Shown: positions 27,567 through 39,915, counted from the first letter of the stretch. The stretch is 64,000 nucleotides of DNA from Haloferax sp. Q22 (GCF_001482285.1 NZ_LOEP01000016.1:186001-250000); one strand, 5' to 3'. The notes: generated by a model from the letters alone, not told the origin. Program-made: numbers and translations.

Positions 27567-27950
27567 TCAGAGGAACGCGTCCAACTGCGCCTGCCGACGG
27601 GCGACATCGAAGTGCGGGTCGGCCGCCTCCCGCTGGAGCCGGTCGAGCGTGAGATGCACGTCGATTCCAGACCGTTCGGCGAACTCGACGCAGTCGACGA
27701 TGCCGGCGCGGTTGAGCGCCAGCGAGTCGAGCATGCCGACGAGAAGCACGACCGCAGCGCCCGCGTCGCCCTCGGGAAGCACGTCCGCGAACGGCCGCGA
27801 GTCGCCGTCGGTCGGCACCGTCTCCGTCGGATGAAGTCGGAGGCAGCCGGCGCACAACCCGACGGTCAGCGCCGCCTCGGGCGCGTGAGACGCTAGCGGT
27901 TCGGGCACTGCGAAGACGGCGAGTTCACCGTCGCAGTCGGGACAGGACAT
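27567..27950 (-). CDS. DUF6276-like zinc-ribbon protein
   Basis: 127 residues beginning MSCPDCDGELAVFAVPE, then GLCAGCLRLHPTE. The two C-x2-C pairs make an N-terminal zinc ribbon; the rest is a predicted helical domain ending DVARRQAQLDAFL. Function unknown. Convergent with aRF1. Confidence 0.8.
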   Translation of the reverse strand: MSCPDCDGELAVFAVPEPLASHAPEAALTVGLCAGCLRLHPTETVPTDGDSRPFADVLPEGDAGAAVVLLVGMLDSLALNRAGIVDCVEFAERSGIDVHLTLDRLQREAADPHFDVARRQAQLDAFL

Positions 27951-28037
27951 GAGAGTCTCTACGCGCCGAGACGGTGAAAAACGGTCGGAGACTCGACCGA
28001 GAAGAGAACGGAATCGAGAGAGAACGGATCAGTCGGG

Positions 28038-28727
28038 TCAGTCGGCCGTCGCCGCTTCCGCTTCGGCCGCCGCTTTCTCGGCGGCGCGCTCTTCCTTCTC
28101 TTCTTCTTCCTTCTTCGCCTTGATCTTCTTCAGACGGAAGATTTCCTCGCGTTCCTGTTCTTCGAGCTTCTGCTCGATGTACTCCTGGTTCTCGTAGAGC
28201 TCCGGCAGGAGCTTGAACTCGAGCGCGTTGACGCGGCGCTTCGTCGTCTCGATCTCTTCGAGCATCTTCTTCATCGCCGTCTCGACCTCCGCGGCGAGGA
28301 TGATGGATTCGAGGAGTTGCTCGTAGGCGTCCGCGGCCTCGTCGATGCGGGCCGAGGAGCCGAGCAGGCCGTAGCCGCGCTGGTCGAGGCTCTTTTTCAC
28401 GCGCGAGGACTCGATCTGCGGGACGACGACACCCATGATGTTCTTCGACTGCGTCGTGATTTCGGGGTACTCCTTCAGCGCGGCGGCCGCGCCGCGGACC
28501 GCCACGTCGCCCTCCATGGCGCGGGCCATGTTGATTTTGTTCTGCGCGCGCTCGTAGTCCTGATTGAGGTTGGCCCGCACGTCCTGGGCCTGGTCGAGGA
28601 TGTCCATGAACTCCATGATGAGCCCGTCACGCTTCTGCTCGAGCGTGTCGTGGCCCCGCTCGGAGAGTTCGATGCGATCTTCGATCGCCATCAAGTTCTT
28701 GCGGGTCGGCTTGACGTCTTCGGCCAT
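28038..28727 (-). CDS. atpD: A-type ATP synthase subunit D (central stalk)
   Basis: 229 residues. Subunit D is the coiled-coil rotor shaft that turns inside the A3B3 head. [37 protein letters not shown] is the N-terminal helix and [21 protein letters not shown] the C-terminal helix; a charged [23 protein letters not shown]-type tail follows. It is separated from atpB by a regulator gene and has its own TATA-like AAAGATTAA at about 28755-28766. Confidence 0.96.
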   Translation of the reverse strand: MAEDVKPTRKNLMAIEDRIELSERGHDTLEQKRDGLIMEFMDILDQAQDVRANLNQDYERAQNKINMARAMEGDVAVRGAAAALKEYPEITTQSKNIMGVVVPQIESSRVKKSLDQRGYGLLGSSARIDEAADAYEQLLESIILAAEVETAMKKMLEEIETTKRRVNALEFKLLPELYENQEYIEQKLEEQEREEIFRLKKIKAKKEEEEKEERAAEKAAAEAEAATAD

Positions 28728-28768
28728 CGTTGGCGGGGGTTGTTCGCCTGGGGTGTTAATCTTTTACT

Positions 28769-28784
28769 GTCTGGCCGGCCAGAC
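28769..28784. promoter_or_regulatory. Perfect 16-bp palindrome upstream of atpD
   Basis: GTCTGGCCGGCCAGAC reads the same on both strands. It ends about 3 nt upstream of the atpD TATA region, where an activator would sit in archaea. The regulator encoded between atpB and atpD is a candidate ligand. Confidence 0.5.
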
Positions 28785-28925
28785 CGGCCGGAACCGGTCG
28801 TGACGGGAAGGCGTCACGTCTGTGGGTCGAGACCGCGATTCAGTTCGCGGGTCGTCACGGGCGCTGATGTCGGCGTCCCGGGGGCGGGAGACATCGAGCA
28901 GCTGTCAAAAATCCGGATATACCCG

Positions 28926-30902
28926 TTAGTACGGTTCTCCATCGAAAAATCGAGAGATGAGTTTTCGCTCCGCCGCGTGCAGATGTTGGTGAAACGTCGC
29001 CCGCGAGACGCCCATCGTCTCCGCGAGTTCGTCGCCGGTGACGGCGTGCGGCCACTCGAAATACCCGCCGAGGTAGGCGAGTTGGAGGGCCGACTGCTGG
29101 CGGTCGGTGAGGTCGTCGTTGACGCTCGCGACGAACTCGCGGCGCGCCTCCGGCGGTTCGGACCGGTTCGTGACGGAGCGGAGTTCGGCGTTCGCCGCGA
29201 CCGTCTTGAAGTCGTCGAGGAGCGCCCGCCCCGCCACGCGGTCGGGGACGACGACCGTAAACCGACAGCCGAGGCGGTCTACTTCGAGGTCGACGAGTCG
29301 CCCGCCCGCGTCGGCGACGAGGTGGACGAGCGACCCGTCGGCGAAAGTGAGTTCGTAGAGTTCGGCGTCGTCACCGCGGGGAAGGACGTCGACGCTCCGA
29401 AGACCGTCGAGGTCGGTGTCGGCTTCCTCGAACTCCGTCGCGGGGTCCGTCGAGACGAACAGACTCACGGTCCCGTCGTCGTGTTGGGCCGAACCGCGGT
29501 ACGAGAGTTCGCAGTTCCCCGCGGCGGCGAGTCGGACCAGCGGCTGCGTCTCGTCGCGCACCTCGAGTTCGAGTTCGAGCCGCTCGTCGGACAGCAGGGA
29601 CCGCCGGCTCTCGAACGCGTCGATGGCCGCGCCGACCGCCCTGCCGAGCGTCCCGAACACCACCCGAACCTGGTCGTCGAGTTCCGCAGCATCGGTGTAG
29701 ACCGTCAGGACGCCGTACAGCGTCCCGCTGTGGACTAGCGGGACCGCGATGACGGAGTCGAACGGGACGAGCGCCTCCGCGGAGACGTTCTCATCGCCGA
29801 CGGTCGCCGACTGGACGGTCCGCGTCTCCGCGGCGCGGGCGGTGGGGTCGCTGGGGTCAGACCGGTCGATTTCGAGGCCGTCGAGGAATCCAGTGTCGGT
29901 TCCGGCCCGCTCGTTTGGGACGATGACCGCCGGTGCGAGGTCGCAGTGGCCAACCCACGCGCAGTCGAACGAGCCGGCGGCGGTGACTCGATCGCAGACG
30001 GCCGCTTCGAGCTCCTGTCTGCTCTCCGCGCGGACGAGCGCGCTCGTCACGTCCTCCAGCAGCCCCTCGATGTGCTCGACGAGCGTCTGGAGGCGCGCGC
30101 GCTCTTCGTCGACCCGCGCGGCGTACCGCTCGGCGGCCGCCTCCGCGCGCATGCGCTCTGTGATGTCGGTCTGGAAGCCGACGTAGTGTGTCACCTCGCC
30201 GTCCGGTCCGCTCAGTGGCGCGACATCGACCCGGTTCCAGAACGTCTCGCCGTTCGCGCGGTAGTTCAGCAGTTCGACCGACGCCGCCTCCTCGGCCTCG
30301 ATGGCGCGGCGGAGTTCGGCGACTCGCTCGGGGTCGGTGTTCGGTCCCTGAAGGTATCGGCAGTTCCGCCCCAGCGCCGCGTCGGCCGAGTAGCCGGTCA
30401 TCGTCTCGAACGCCTCGTTGACGTAGACGAGCGGTCGGTCGGGCAGCGAGCAGTCGGCGACGGTGATGCCGACCGGAGCCTCGTCTATCGCCTGTTCTTT
30501 CAGGTCCTCCGTTATCTTGCTCGCGGCCGCCGCGCCGCGGCGACGCCACGCGACGACGCTTTCGACCCGCTCCGGAAGCCGCTCGAAGAGGTTCGAATCG
30601 ACGACCGGGACCACGTCGGCCGCGCCGGCGTCGCGGGCGGCCGCCGCCGAGAGGTCACCGTCGCTCGGGACGACGACGACAAGCGGGACCGCGAGCGCGC
30701 CGTGGACCGCCTCCACGTCCGCGAGTCGGTCGGTCGCGAGCACGACGCAGTCGACCTGTTCGTCCTCGGCGCGCTGGCCCGCCGCCCCGACCGACGAGGT
30801 GACCGACACCGAAAGCGGCGAGAGTACGTCCAGCAGTCGCTCCCGGTCGACGGCGGGACCGACGACCGCGAGGACGCGAGCGAGAGACGAAGTGGCATCC
30901 AT
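28926..30902 (-). CDS. Bat-like regulator: degenerate receiver, LOV-type PAS, GAF, HTH_10
   Basis: 658 residues. Residues 1-125 resemble a receiver without the phosphoacceptor Asp (DCVVLATD). A PAS domain at about 130-250 carries GRNCRYLQGPNT, the LOV signature with the flavin-reactive Cys. A coiled linker leads to a GAF domain (about 280-430), then the bacterio-opsin activator region and a C-terminal HTH_10 (DDLTDRQQSALQLAYLGGYF, GDELAETMGVSRATFHQHL). It lies between atpB and atpD on the same strand, 129 nt after atpB. A flavin-linked light or redox sensor is inferred; its targets are unknown. Confidence 0.88.
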   Translation of the reverse strand: MDATSSLARVLAVVGPAVDRERLLDVLSPLSVSVTSSVGAAGQRAEDEQVDCVVLATDRLADVEAVHGALAVPLVVVVPSDGDLSAAAARDAGAADVVPVVDSNLFERLPERVESVVAWRRRGAAAASKITEDLKEQAIDEAPVGITVADCSLPDRPLVYVNEAFETMTGYSADAALGRNCRYLQGPNTDPERVAELRRAIEAEEAASVELLNYRANGETFWNRVDVAPLSGPDGEVTHYVGFQTDITERMRAEAAAERYAARVDEERARLQTLVEHIEGLLEDVTSALVRAESRQELEAAVCDRVTAAGSFDCAWVGHCDLAPAVIVPNERAGTDTGFLDGLEIDRSDPSDPTARAAETRTVQSATVGDENVSAEALVPFDSVIAVPLVHSGTLYGVLTVYTDAAELDDQVRVVFGTLGRAVGAAIDAFESRRSLLSDERLELELEVRDETQPLVRLAAAGNCELSYRGSAQHDDGTVSLFVSTDPATEFEEADTDLDGLRSVDVLPRGDDAELYELTFADGSLVHLVADAGGRLVDLEVDRLGCRFTVVVPDRVAGRALLDDFKTVAANAELRSVTNRSEPPEARREFVASVNDDLTDRQQSALQLAYLGGYFEWPHAVTGDELAETMGVSRATFHQHLHAAERKLISRFFDGEPY

Positions 30903-31031
30903 GTGGGGTCGTCGTGGCCGAGACGTAAGGAAGTTCTCGCGGGCGGCGCGCGGCCGCGCGGCTCGGGAGACGAACGACGCGAATAGAAGAGGAGAATCGA
31001 ACCGAGGGACGAACGCGGCGTTCGTCGGGGT

Positions 31032-32438
<1,407 letters not shown>

Positions 32439-32442
32439 GGTC

Positions 32443-34203
<1,761 letters not shown>

Positions 34204-34209
34204 GTTTGG

Positions 34210-34530
34210 TTATTCGTCCATCAGATCGATACCGATTGCTCTCTTGATCTGGTCACGGAGGCCGCTCGCGCCGCCGGAACCGCCGAGCGTCACGAGCGTC
34301 GGCTCGATGCTGCGCTCGACCGACTGCCGGGCGTTACGCGAGAGGTGGTCGAGGTCGTTTTCGTGCATCACGATGATGCCCACGTCCTCGTCCTCCAGCG
34401 TTCGCGTCACGGCCTCGTCGAGTTCGTCGTCCTTCGCTTCATCCGGGACGTTCTCGAACTTGCGGACGCCCGCAAGTCGAAAGCCCGTGGTGAAGTCCGG
34501 ACTGCCGATAACTGCGATTTCCTGGCTCAT
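34210..34530 (-). CDS. atpF: A-type ATP synthase subunit F
   Basis: 106 residues. MSQEIAVIGSPDFTTGFRLAGV begins a small Rossmann-like fold; EDVGIIVMHENDLDHL and the C-terminal GLRDQIKRAIGIDL complete it. F binds subunit D in the central stalk. ATGA overlap with atpC (34527-34530). Confidence 0.95.
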   Translation of the reverse strand: MSQEIAVIGSPDFTTGFRLAGVRKFENVPDEAKDDELDEAVTRTLEDEDVGIIVMHENDLDHLSRNARQSVERSIEPTLVTLGGSGGASGLRDQIKRAIGIDLMDE

Positions 34531-35573
34531 AGGATGACCAGCTCCTCTTCTATTGCATCGGGGCCCAGCCCGGCTTCGCGGCCGCGGGCGATGGCCCGGA
34601 TGTTGTCCACCTCGCGCTCCTTGGCGAGGATGTACGAGACGATTGGCGTGACAGAAAGCGGGAACACGTAACCGAGCGTGTCCGCGTACTCCAAGAGCGC
34701 CGCGTCGAGGGCACGCTCGAACCCGATGAGGCTGTCTGCCTCTTCGAGGTCCGAAAGGGCCGTCGAGAGGCGGTCGCCGTACCGGCTGTCACGGATTTTC
34801 GACACCAGCTCGTCCGGGCTGGTCGCCAGCGACGCGAGCTCCGACGCGCGGAACAGCGTGCCGCCCTCGATGAAGTAGTCGACGGGGTCGAGGTCGGCAC
34901 CGCTCCGCGCGATTCGGAGCGCGTTGCGGGCGTTTCGGAAGTCGATTTCGGCTTCGAGGAACTCGCGGTACTGCTTTGCCTCTTCGCCGACGACCAGGCC
35001 CTCGAGCAACTGCTCGTAGAAGGCGCGGTCGACCGCGTTCTCCAGCGGGACGAGGACGCCGACTTCCTCGTACTCCTCGTAGGCGGCCGCGAGGCCGTCT
35101 CCGAAGATGGTGCCGGAGAGGATGCTGACGACCTCCTCCATCTCGCCTGCGTCGAGCAGTCGCGAGAAGAGCCGGTCGTCGAACTCGCCGGCGCGGATGA
35201 GGTCGGATTCGACCTCGTCGCGGGACGCGCCGGAGTAGATACCGCGGATAACCGTCTTCACGTTCCACGCGTCGAACTTGCGGAGGTACCGCGCGATGAG
35301 GTCGTAGAGGCGGCCGTCTGCCCAGTCGAGGATATCGTTGAACTGCTTCGCCAGATTCCGGTTCAGCGCGTACTCGATGAGGTCGACGCCGGAAAAACGG
35401 CTCCCGAGGGCGTTGATCTCGGTCTCGTACTCCGATTCCTCCATGAACCGAGCGATTTCGGCCGGTCCCATACGGACCAGTTTGCGGTACTCCTCGTCGC
35501 CGAACAGGGCACTACGTCGCGCTCGAACGCGAGCGATGACGTATTCGGGATTCGAGCCGCCTGTAGTGCTCAT
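34527..35573 (-). CDS. atpC: A-type ATP synthase subunit C
   Basis: 348 residues, mostly helical, start MSTTGGSNPEYVIARVRARRS. C joins the central stalk to the proteolipid ring. EYALNRNLAKQFNDIL and the C-terminal FPLSVTPIVSYILAKEREVDNIR are characteristic. Overlaps atpE and atpF by 4 nt each. Confidence 0.95.
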   Translation of the reverse strand: MSTTGGSNPEYVIARVRARRSALFGDEEYRKLVRMGPAEIARFMEESEYETEINALGSRFSGVDLIEYALNRNLAKQFNDILDWADGRLYDLIARYLRKFDAWNVKTVIRGIYSGASRDEVESDLIRAGEFDDRLFSRLLDAGEMEEVVSILSGTIFGDGLAAAYEEYEEVGVLVPLENAVDRAFYEQLLEGLVVGEEAKQYREFLEAEIDFRNARNALRIARSGADLDPVDYFIEGGTLFRASELASLATSPDELVSKIRDSRYGDRLSTALSDLEEADSLIGFERALDAALLEYADTLGYVFPLSVTPIVSYILAKEREVDNIRAIARGREAGLGPDAIEEELVIL

Positions 35574-36154
35574 TGGTCGTCGAACAGTCGCGCACTCACT
35601 TCCTTCAGATTGTCCTCCCAGACTGTGTCGAGGACCGAGTCGAAGGTGTTGTTCACCCGGACGCGCGAGTTCGAGCCCTCGACCACGACGCCACCGAGGC
35701 AGTCGCGCTCGCCGGCGAACTCGTAGCCGTCGTAGTCTTCGAGGATGCTCGAAAGCAGGTCCTCGTCGGCGGCGCGGCCGTGGACGAAGACCTCGTCTTC
35801 GTCTTCGAACTCGACCGACGCCGCGTCGAGCAGCGAGCGGGTAAGCTCTTCGCGACGGTCGCCTTCCAGCTCGGCGAGTTCGCTTTCGACCTGCTCGCGG
35901 ACGCGCTGGAGCACGTCACGACGGGCGCTGAGTCGAGCCTGCTTGGCTTCGAGCTTCGCGCTGGAGAGCGCCTGTTCGCGCTCCCGTTCGAGTTGCTGCT
36001 CGACGTCCGCCTTCCGCGATTCGAGGAGCTCTTCGGCGTCGGCCTCGGCCTCGGCGACGATGTCGTCTGCCTGTTCCTGGCCGTCCTGCCTGATGTCCTC
36101 TGCGCGTGCGCGGGCTTCGTCTCGGATGTCCTCAACGACGTTGTCCAAACTCAT
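35570..36154 (-). CDS. atpE: A-type ATP synthase subunit E
   Basis: 194 residues. The N-terminal half is a long charged coiled coil (about 1-100) and the C-terminal half a globular domain (YEFAGERDCLGGVVVEGS, FDSVLDTVWEDNLKEV). E pairs with H to form the peripheral stalks. Starts 21 nt after the atpK stop. Confidence 0.95.
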   Translation of the reverse strand: MSLDNVVEDIRDEARARAEDIRQDGQEQADDIVAEAEADAEELLESRKADVEQQLEREREQALSSAKLEAKQARLSARRDVLQRVREQVESELAELEGDRREELTRSLLDAASVEFEDEDEVFVHGRAADEDLLSSILEDYDGYEFAGERDCLGGVVVEGSNSRVRVNNTFDSVLDTVWEDNLKEVSARLFDDQ

Positions 36155-36175
36155 AATGGGAAAGAGAGGGGGTGC

Positions 36176-36433
36176 TTAGGCCGCGAAGACAACGACCAGT
36201 GCGAGGATAACGAGGGTCTCGGGGAGAACCGTAAGGACCAGCCCGTTGACGAAGAGGTCCTCGTCTTCCGCGATGGCACCCATCGCAGCGGAACCGATGC
36301 CACGCTCCGCATAGCCTGCGGCGAAGGCGGCGATACCGACCGAGAGGGCCGCCGCAGCGTCGGCGGTGATAGCGGGCGAGGAAGCGGTTTCATTCTGCAG
36401 TGCAGTCATGAGGGGTTCAATTGCTTCAATCAT
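36176..36433 (-). CDS. atpK: A-type ATP synthase proteolipid subunit K
   Basis: 85 residues with a short N-terminal segment and two membrane helices. GIAAFAAGYAERGIGSAAMG and FVNGLVLTVLPETLVILALV hold the loop and the ion-binding Glu (in LPETLV) in helix 2. It is a single-hairpin proteolipid with one carboxylate per subunit. The ATG at 36433 is favoured by a TATA box and the family start; an earlier in-frame ATG would lie upstream of the predicted transcription start. Confidence 0.93.
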   Translation of the reverse strand: MIEAIEPLMTALQNETASSPAITADAAAALSVGIAAFAAGYAERGIGSAAMGAIAEDEDLFVNGLVLTVLPETLVILALVVVFAA

Positions 36434-36491
36434 TGTGTGTTCCTGAGTACCGGATTGTCGTCTCCGAACGTCTGCATGTGGCGTCAGCCGT

Positions 36492-36501
36492 ATCATAAAG
36501 G
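36492..36501 (-). promoter_or_regulatory. Internal TATA box before atpK
   Basis: CCTTTATGAT on the minus strand lies about 60 nt before the atpK ATG, in a 173-nt gap that is long for this tightly packed operon. A T-rich TTTTTTGACTTTTG just after the atpI stop (about 36572-36588) could end part of the upstream transcript. Confidence 0.55.
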
Positions 36502-36606
36502 TTCCCAAAACGTCTGGAGCGGTCTGTCTACGACGGCGGAATCGTCGTCATTGCAAAAGCAGTCGCTTCCAGCGGACAAAAGTCAAAAAAGAATCGCCGG
36601 AGAGGG

Positions 36607-38817
36607 TCAGTCTTCGGTCGTGAACTCGCGGTCGTACCCGAACGGGTTGTACTCGCGGCCGCCGCCCTCGAAGAACTTGTTGAAGAACTCGACGTACTCG
36701 AGACGCACGGCCTGTAGGCCGGCGCTCGTGACGCCGAGCGCGAGGACGACCAGGTGACCGACGACGAGGACGAGCAGTCCGCCCACGACGCCCGCGGCAC
36801 CCGTGTGGAAGATGCCGCCGAACAGGACCTCGGTCACTTCGTAGCCGTGGTAACTCAGCGTTTCACCCGCGCCGAGTGCCGCAACCGCGGCGGAGTCGGG
36901 CATTCCGCCGAGCCCGAAGTGCCAGCCGCCGTGGTCGTCGACGTACACGCCGAAGACGAGCAGGTTGACGGCGAACGCCATCGACGCCTTCGCGATGAGG
37001 ACCGCGCCGAGACGCGTGTACGACAGGACGTTCGAAAGCGGAGCGGCGAACTCGACGAGTTCGGCCAGTTCGGCCATCCCGAGGAGCACCGCGCCGAGGA
37101 CGTACATCCCGAACCCGATCCAGCCGACGGTGAACGAGAAGCCGGAGAAGCCGAGCGGGATGAGCCCGTCAGCCGCGAACGTGGTGAACAGGAACTCCGG
37201 CGGCACGCCACCGAGCGCGTCGCTGAAGATCCAGATCCACAGACCGTTCAGCATGAGGATCCACGAGCCGCTTTCGAGGACTGCGTCCTTCGCACCGTGG
37301 AGTTCGTAGTTCTCGAAGAAGTCGAGGATGTACCCCACGTTGACGTGGAAGATACCGACGGCGACGCTCACGGTGAGCCAACCGAGGGCCCACTCAGAGG
37401 TGGCCGGCGACAGTCCCTTCTCGATGGGCGGGTGCGACATCCCGAGCACGCCTTCCCAGAAGTATTCGGTGATGAGGTGGAAGCCGAATATCTCGCCGTA
37501 GAGGATGCCGAACAACGTCGTGAACAGCCCCGCGGCGATGGTGACGCCACCCATGCTCTTTATCGCGCCGTCGTCGAACTTCGAGTAGAGGAAGAAGCCG
37601 ATGGCGGTGTAGATGACACCGTACCCGAGGTCACCGATCATGAACCCGAAGAACGTCGGGAACGTCAGGAACAGGATGATGGTCGGGTCGAACTCGTAGT
37701 AGCTCGGGCGGTTGACCGCCTGCACGAGGATTTCGAACGGCTTGACTGCGCCGCTGTTCTTCTGGACGACCGGCGGGTCGTCGCTGGACATCGAGACCGT
37801 TCCGCCGTCGGTGGCGGCGGCCGTGCCGCCGGTCTCGGTGACTTCCTCGCGCGCGTGGTCGTGCCCGTCACGGGAGAACTCGGCGCGTTCGAGTTCCTCG
37901 ACGGCGACGTGCTCGCCGACCTCGTCTTTGAGCGTGCCCGCGAACGTGTTGTAGCGCTCGGTCGGAATCCAGCCCTCGGCGACGAAGGCGTTCTCCGTCG
38001 TCGCGAACGAAAGCGGCGCTTCCGTCTTCTGGACGTCGATTGCGAGGCGCTCTTCGGCCGCGAGGAGGAACTCGCCCTCCTCGACGGCGATGTCGTGAAG
38101 CTCGGACTCGACGGTCTCGAGATTCGACTCGATTTCGCGCTTCTGCTGTTCGAGGTCGCGGATGTGCTCTTCGGGGCTTCCCGAGGCGTCCGGGACTTCG
38201 AGCGTAGCGAACTCGACGCCGACGAGCGCGTCGGCGAGCGCCATCTCGTCGGCACCGTCGACCGGGCGACCGAAGATGGCGTGCGTGCGCTCACCCGAGA
38301 AGATCTCGTAGGCGTTGATGTCGTCGGCGTCGACGACGGCACGCTCGACGGGTTCGACCTTCCCCTGTCCGACGACGACCTGCAGGGTCTCGTACCCCGA
38401 AAGCAGGTCGAGGTCGAGTCCGAGGTCGACGAACGGCTCCATCGCGTCGATTTCTTCGTCCACCGCGCGGAGCTCGTTTTCGAGCTCGGAGCGGCGGTCG
38501 TCCAGTTCATTGACCTCGGCTCGAATCTCTTCGAGGGGCTCGCCGAGCGCGTCGTCGGGGACGATGCGCTGCCGGCCGGAGTCGGTGTCTTCGACCCCGA
38601 GGATGCTCTTGAGCGAGCGGACGGTGACGAGCTTGTCGGACGCACTCTCGGCGCCTTCGATGGGCGACCCCGTCTCGAATCCGAACTCCTCCTGCCACGA
38701 GCCGTCGTATTCGGTGACGTGCAGCAGTCGGAGGTCGTGGACAGCCTCGATGACCTCGGGCATGACGCCCTTGGAACCGGTCACCGAGACCTTGCTCATC
38801 TGCTCAGGTCTGAGCAT
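36607..38817 (-). CDS. atpI: A-type ATP synthase subunit I (a)
   Basis: 736 residues from MLRPEQMSKVSVTGSKGVM. The N-terminal half is cytoplasmic and coiled (about 1-370) and binds the peripheral stalks. The C-terminal half has about seven to eight membrane helices including GFMIGDLGYGVIYTAIGFF and LSYTRLGAVLIAKASMAFAVN, where the Arg in helix 7 forms the ion half-channel. The start overlaps the atpH stop by 14 nt; an alternative ATG (MSKVSV) lies 6 codons later. Confidence 0.96.
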   Translation of the reverse strand: MLRPEQMSKVSVTGSKGVMPEVIEAVHDLRLLHVTEYDGSWQEEFGFETGSPIEGAESASDKLVTVRSLKSILGVEDTDSGRQRIVPDDALGEPLEEIRAEVNELDDRRSELENELRAVDEEIDAMEPFVDLGLDLDLLSGYETLQVVVGQGKVEPVERAVVDADDINAYEIFSGERTHAIFGRPVDGADEMALADALVGVEFATLEVPDASGSPEEHIRDLEQQKREIESNLETVESELHDIAVEEGEFLLAAEERLAIDVQKTEAPLSFATTENAFVAEGWIPTERYNTFAGTLKDEVGEHVAVEELERAEFSRDGHDHAREEVTETGGTAAATDGGTVSMSSDDPPVVQKNSGAVKPFEILVQAVNRPSYYEFDPTIILFLTFPTFFGFMIGDLGYGVIYTAIGFFLYSKFDDGAIKSMGGVTIAAGLFTTLFGILYGEIFGFHLITEYFWEGVLGMSHPPIEKGLSPATSEWALGWLTVSVAVGIFHVNVGYILDFFENYELHGAKDAVLESGSWILMLNGLWIWIFSDALGGVPPEFLFTTFAADGLIPLGFSGFSFTVGWIGFGMYVLGAVLLGMAELAELVEFAAPLSNVLSYTRLGAVLIAKASMAFAVNLLVFGVYVDDHGGWHFGLGGMPDSAAVAALGAGETLSYHGYEVTEVLFGGIFHTGAAGVVGGLLVLVVGHLVVLALGVTSAGLQAVRLEYVEFFNKFFEGGGREYNPFGYDREFTTED

Positions 38818-39136
38818 CAACCGCCTCCTCGAATTGGCCGATGGCGAATTCGACCGCGTCGTCGATGTGGTCTTCCGCCTCGGCAACCAGTTCGTCGCGG
38901 GCGTCCTCGCCTTCTTCGAGGATGCGTTCCCGCTCCGACTCTATGTCCGCGCGTCCCTCCTGTAGACGCTCGGATTCGAGCTCTGCGGCCTCTTCTTCGG
39001 CCTCGGAGCGAATCTCATCGGCTTCGCGACGCGCCTCCGCGACGAGCTCCTCACGTTTGGCCTCGGCCTCTTCAACGATGTCGTCGGCCTCCTGCTCGGC
39101 CGTTTTGATTCGTTCGAGAACCTCTTGTCTCGGCAT
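38804..39136 (-). CDS. atpH: A-type ATP synthase subunit H
   Basis: 110 residues, MPRQEVLERIKTAEQEADDI, almost entirely one charged coiled coil of heptad type (AEAKREELVAEARREADEI). It pairs with E in the peripheral stalk. First gene of the operon, with a TATA box about 35 nt upstream. The open frame upstream to 39268 is not needed. Confidence 0.93.
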   Translation of the reverse strand: MPRQEVLERIKTAEQEADDIVEEAEAKREELVAEARREADEIRSEAEEEAAELESERLQEGRADIESERERILEEGEDARDELVAEAEDHIDDAVEFAIGQFEEAVDAQT

Positions 39137-39167
39137 ACTCGTATCACAGGAACGTTGCACAAGCGCT

Positions 39168-39175
39168 GTATAAGG
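39168..39175 (-). promoter_or_regulatory. TATA box of the atp operon
   Basis: CCTTATAC on the minus strand, centred about 36 nt before the atpH ATG, predicts a leader of only about 8-10 nt. Confidence 0.7.
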
Positions 39176-39291
39176 TGTTTGCGGAAAGTCTGTGACAGAC
39201 GCTCGGGAGACGCGGCGATTCACCCCCCGTGAACGCCGACCGGCGCGGCGAATCCGCACCGTTATCATCGGTGAGTCCTAATCCCGGCGCG

Positions 39292-39915
39292 ATGGGAGTC
39301 CTCGAAAACAAAGCGCGGGCCCGCCTGTTCTACAAGTACCTCTCGAAGGTGTACGACCGGGTGAACCCGTTCATCTGGAACGAGGAGATGCGCGACGAGG
39401 CGCTGGAGATGCTCGACATCCAGCAGGGCGACCGCGTCCTCGACGTGGGCTGTGGCACCGGCTTCGGAACCGAGGGACTGCTCCGCTACACCGACGACGT
39501 CCACGGCCTCGACCAGAGTATCCACCAGATGCAGAAGGCGTGGGAGAAATTCGGCAAGAACGACGAGGTCAGGTTCTATCGCGGGGACGCAGAGCGGCTC
39601 CCCTTCGCCGACGACTCCTTCGACGTCATCTGGTCGTCCGGCTCCATCGAGTACTGGCCGAACCCGGTCACCGCGCTCGAGGAGTTCCGCCGCGTCGTAA
39701 AGCCGGGGAGCAAGGTGCTCGTCGTCGGTCCCGACGACCCGAAATCCGGCGTCTTCCAGAAGCTGGCGGACGCCATCATGCTGTTCTACGACGAGGAGGA
39801 AGCCGACCGGATGTTCGAGGCTGCCGGCTTCGTCGACATCGAACACCACATCCTCCAGCGCCAGCCGGGCAGCCCGCGGGCCATCGTGACCATCGCGCGC
39901 GCACCAGAGGAATAA
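39292..39915 (+). CDS. Quinone-type SAM-dependent methyltransferase
   Basis: 207 residues from MGVLENKARARLFYKYLSKV. Class I methyltransferase with VLDVGCGTGFGTEGL (motif I, about residues 47-61), GDAERLPFADDSFDVIWSSG and VVKPGSKVLVVGPD. The N-terminal YDRVNPFIWNEEMRDEAL closely recalls the archaeal/plant-type MPBQ/MSBQ methyltransferases, so ring methylation of menaquinone is likely. It is divergent from the ATP synthase operon, which fits a respiratory setting. Substrate is inferred. Confidence 0.8.
   Translation: MGVLENKARARLFYKYLSKVYDRVNPFIWNEEMRDEALEMLDIQQGDRVLDVGCGTGFGTEGLLRYTDDVHGLDQSIHQMQKAWEKFGKNDEVRFYRGDAERLPFADDSFDVIWSSGSIEYWPNPVTALEEFRRVVKPGSKVLVVGPDDPKSGVFQKLADAIMLFYDEEEADRMFEAAGFVDIEHHILQRQPGSPRAIVTIARAPEE

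Noticed and set aside
36754-39108. Open frame of 784 codons on the plus strand, antisense to atpI and atpH
   Set aside because: It mirrors the codon pattern of the real genes on the other strand, lacks any recognisable domain and overlaps the atp operon entirely; long antisense frames are common at this GC content.
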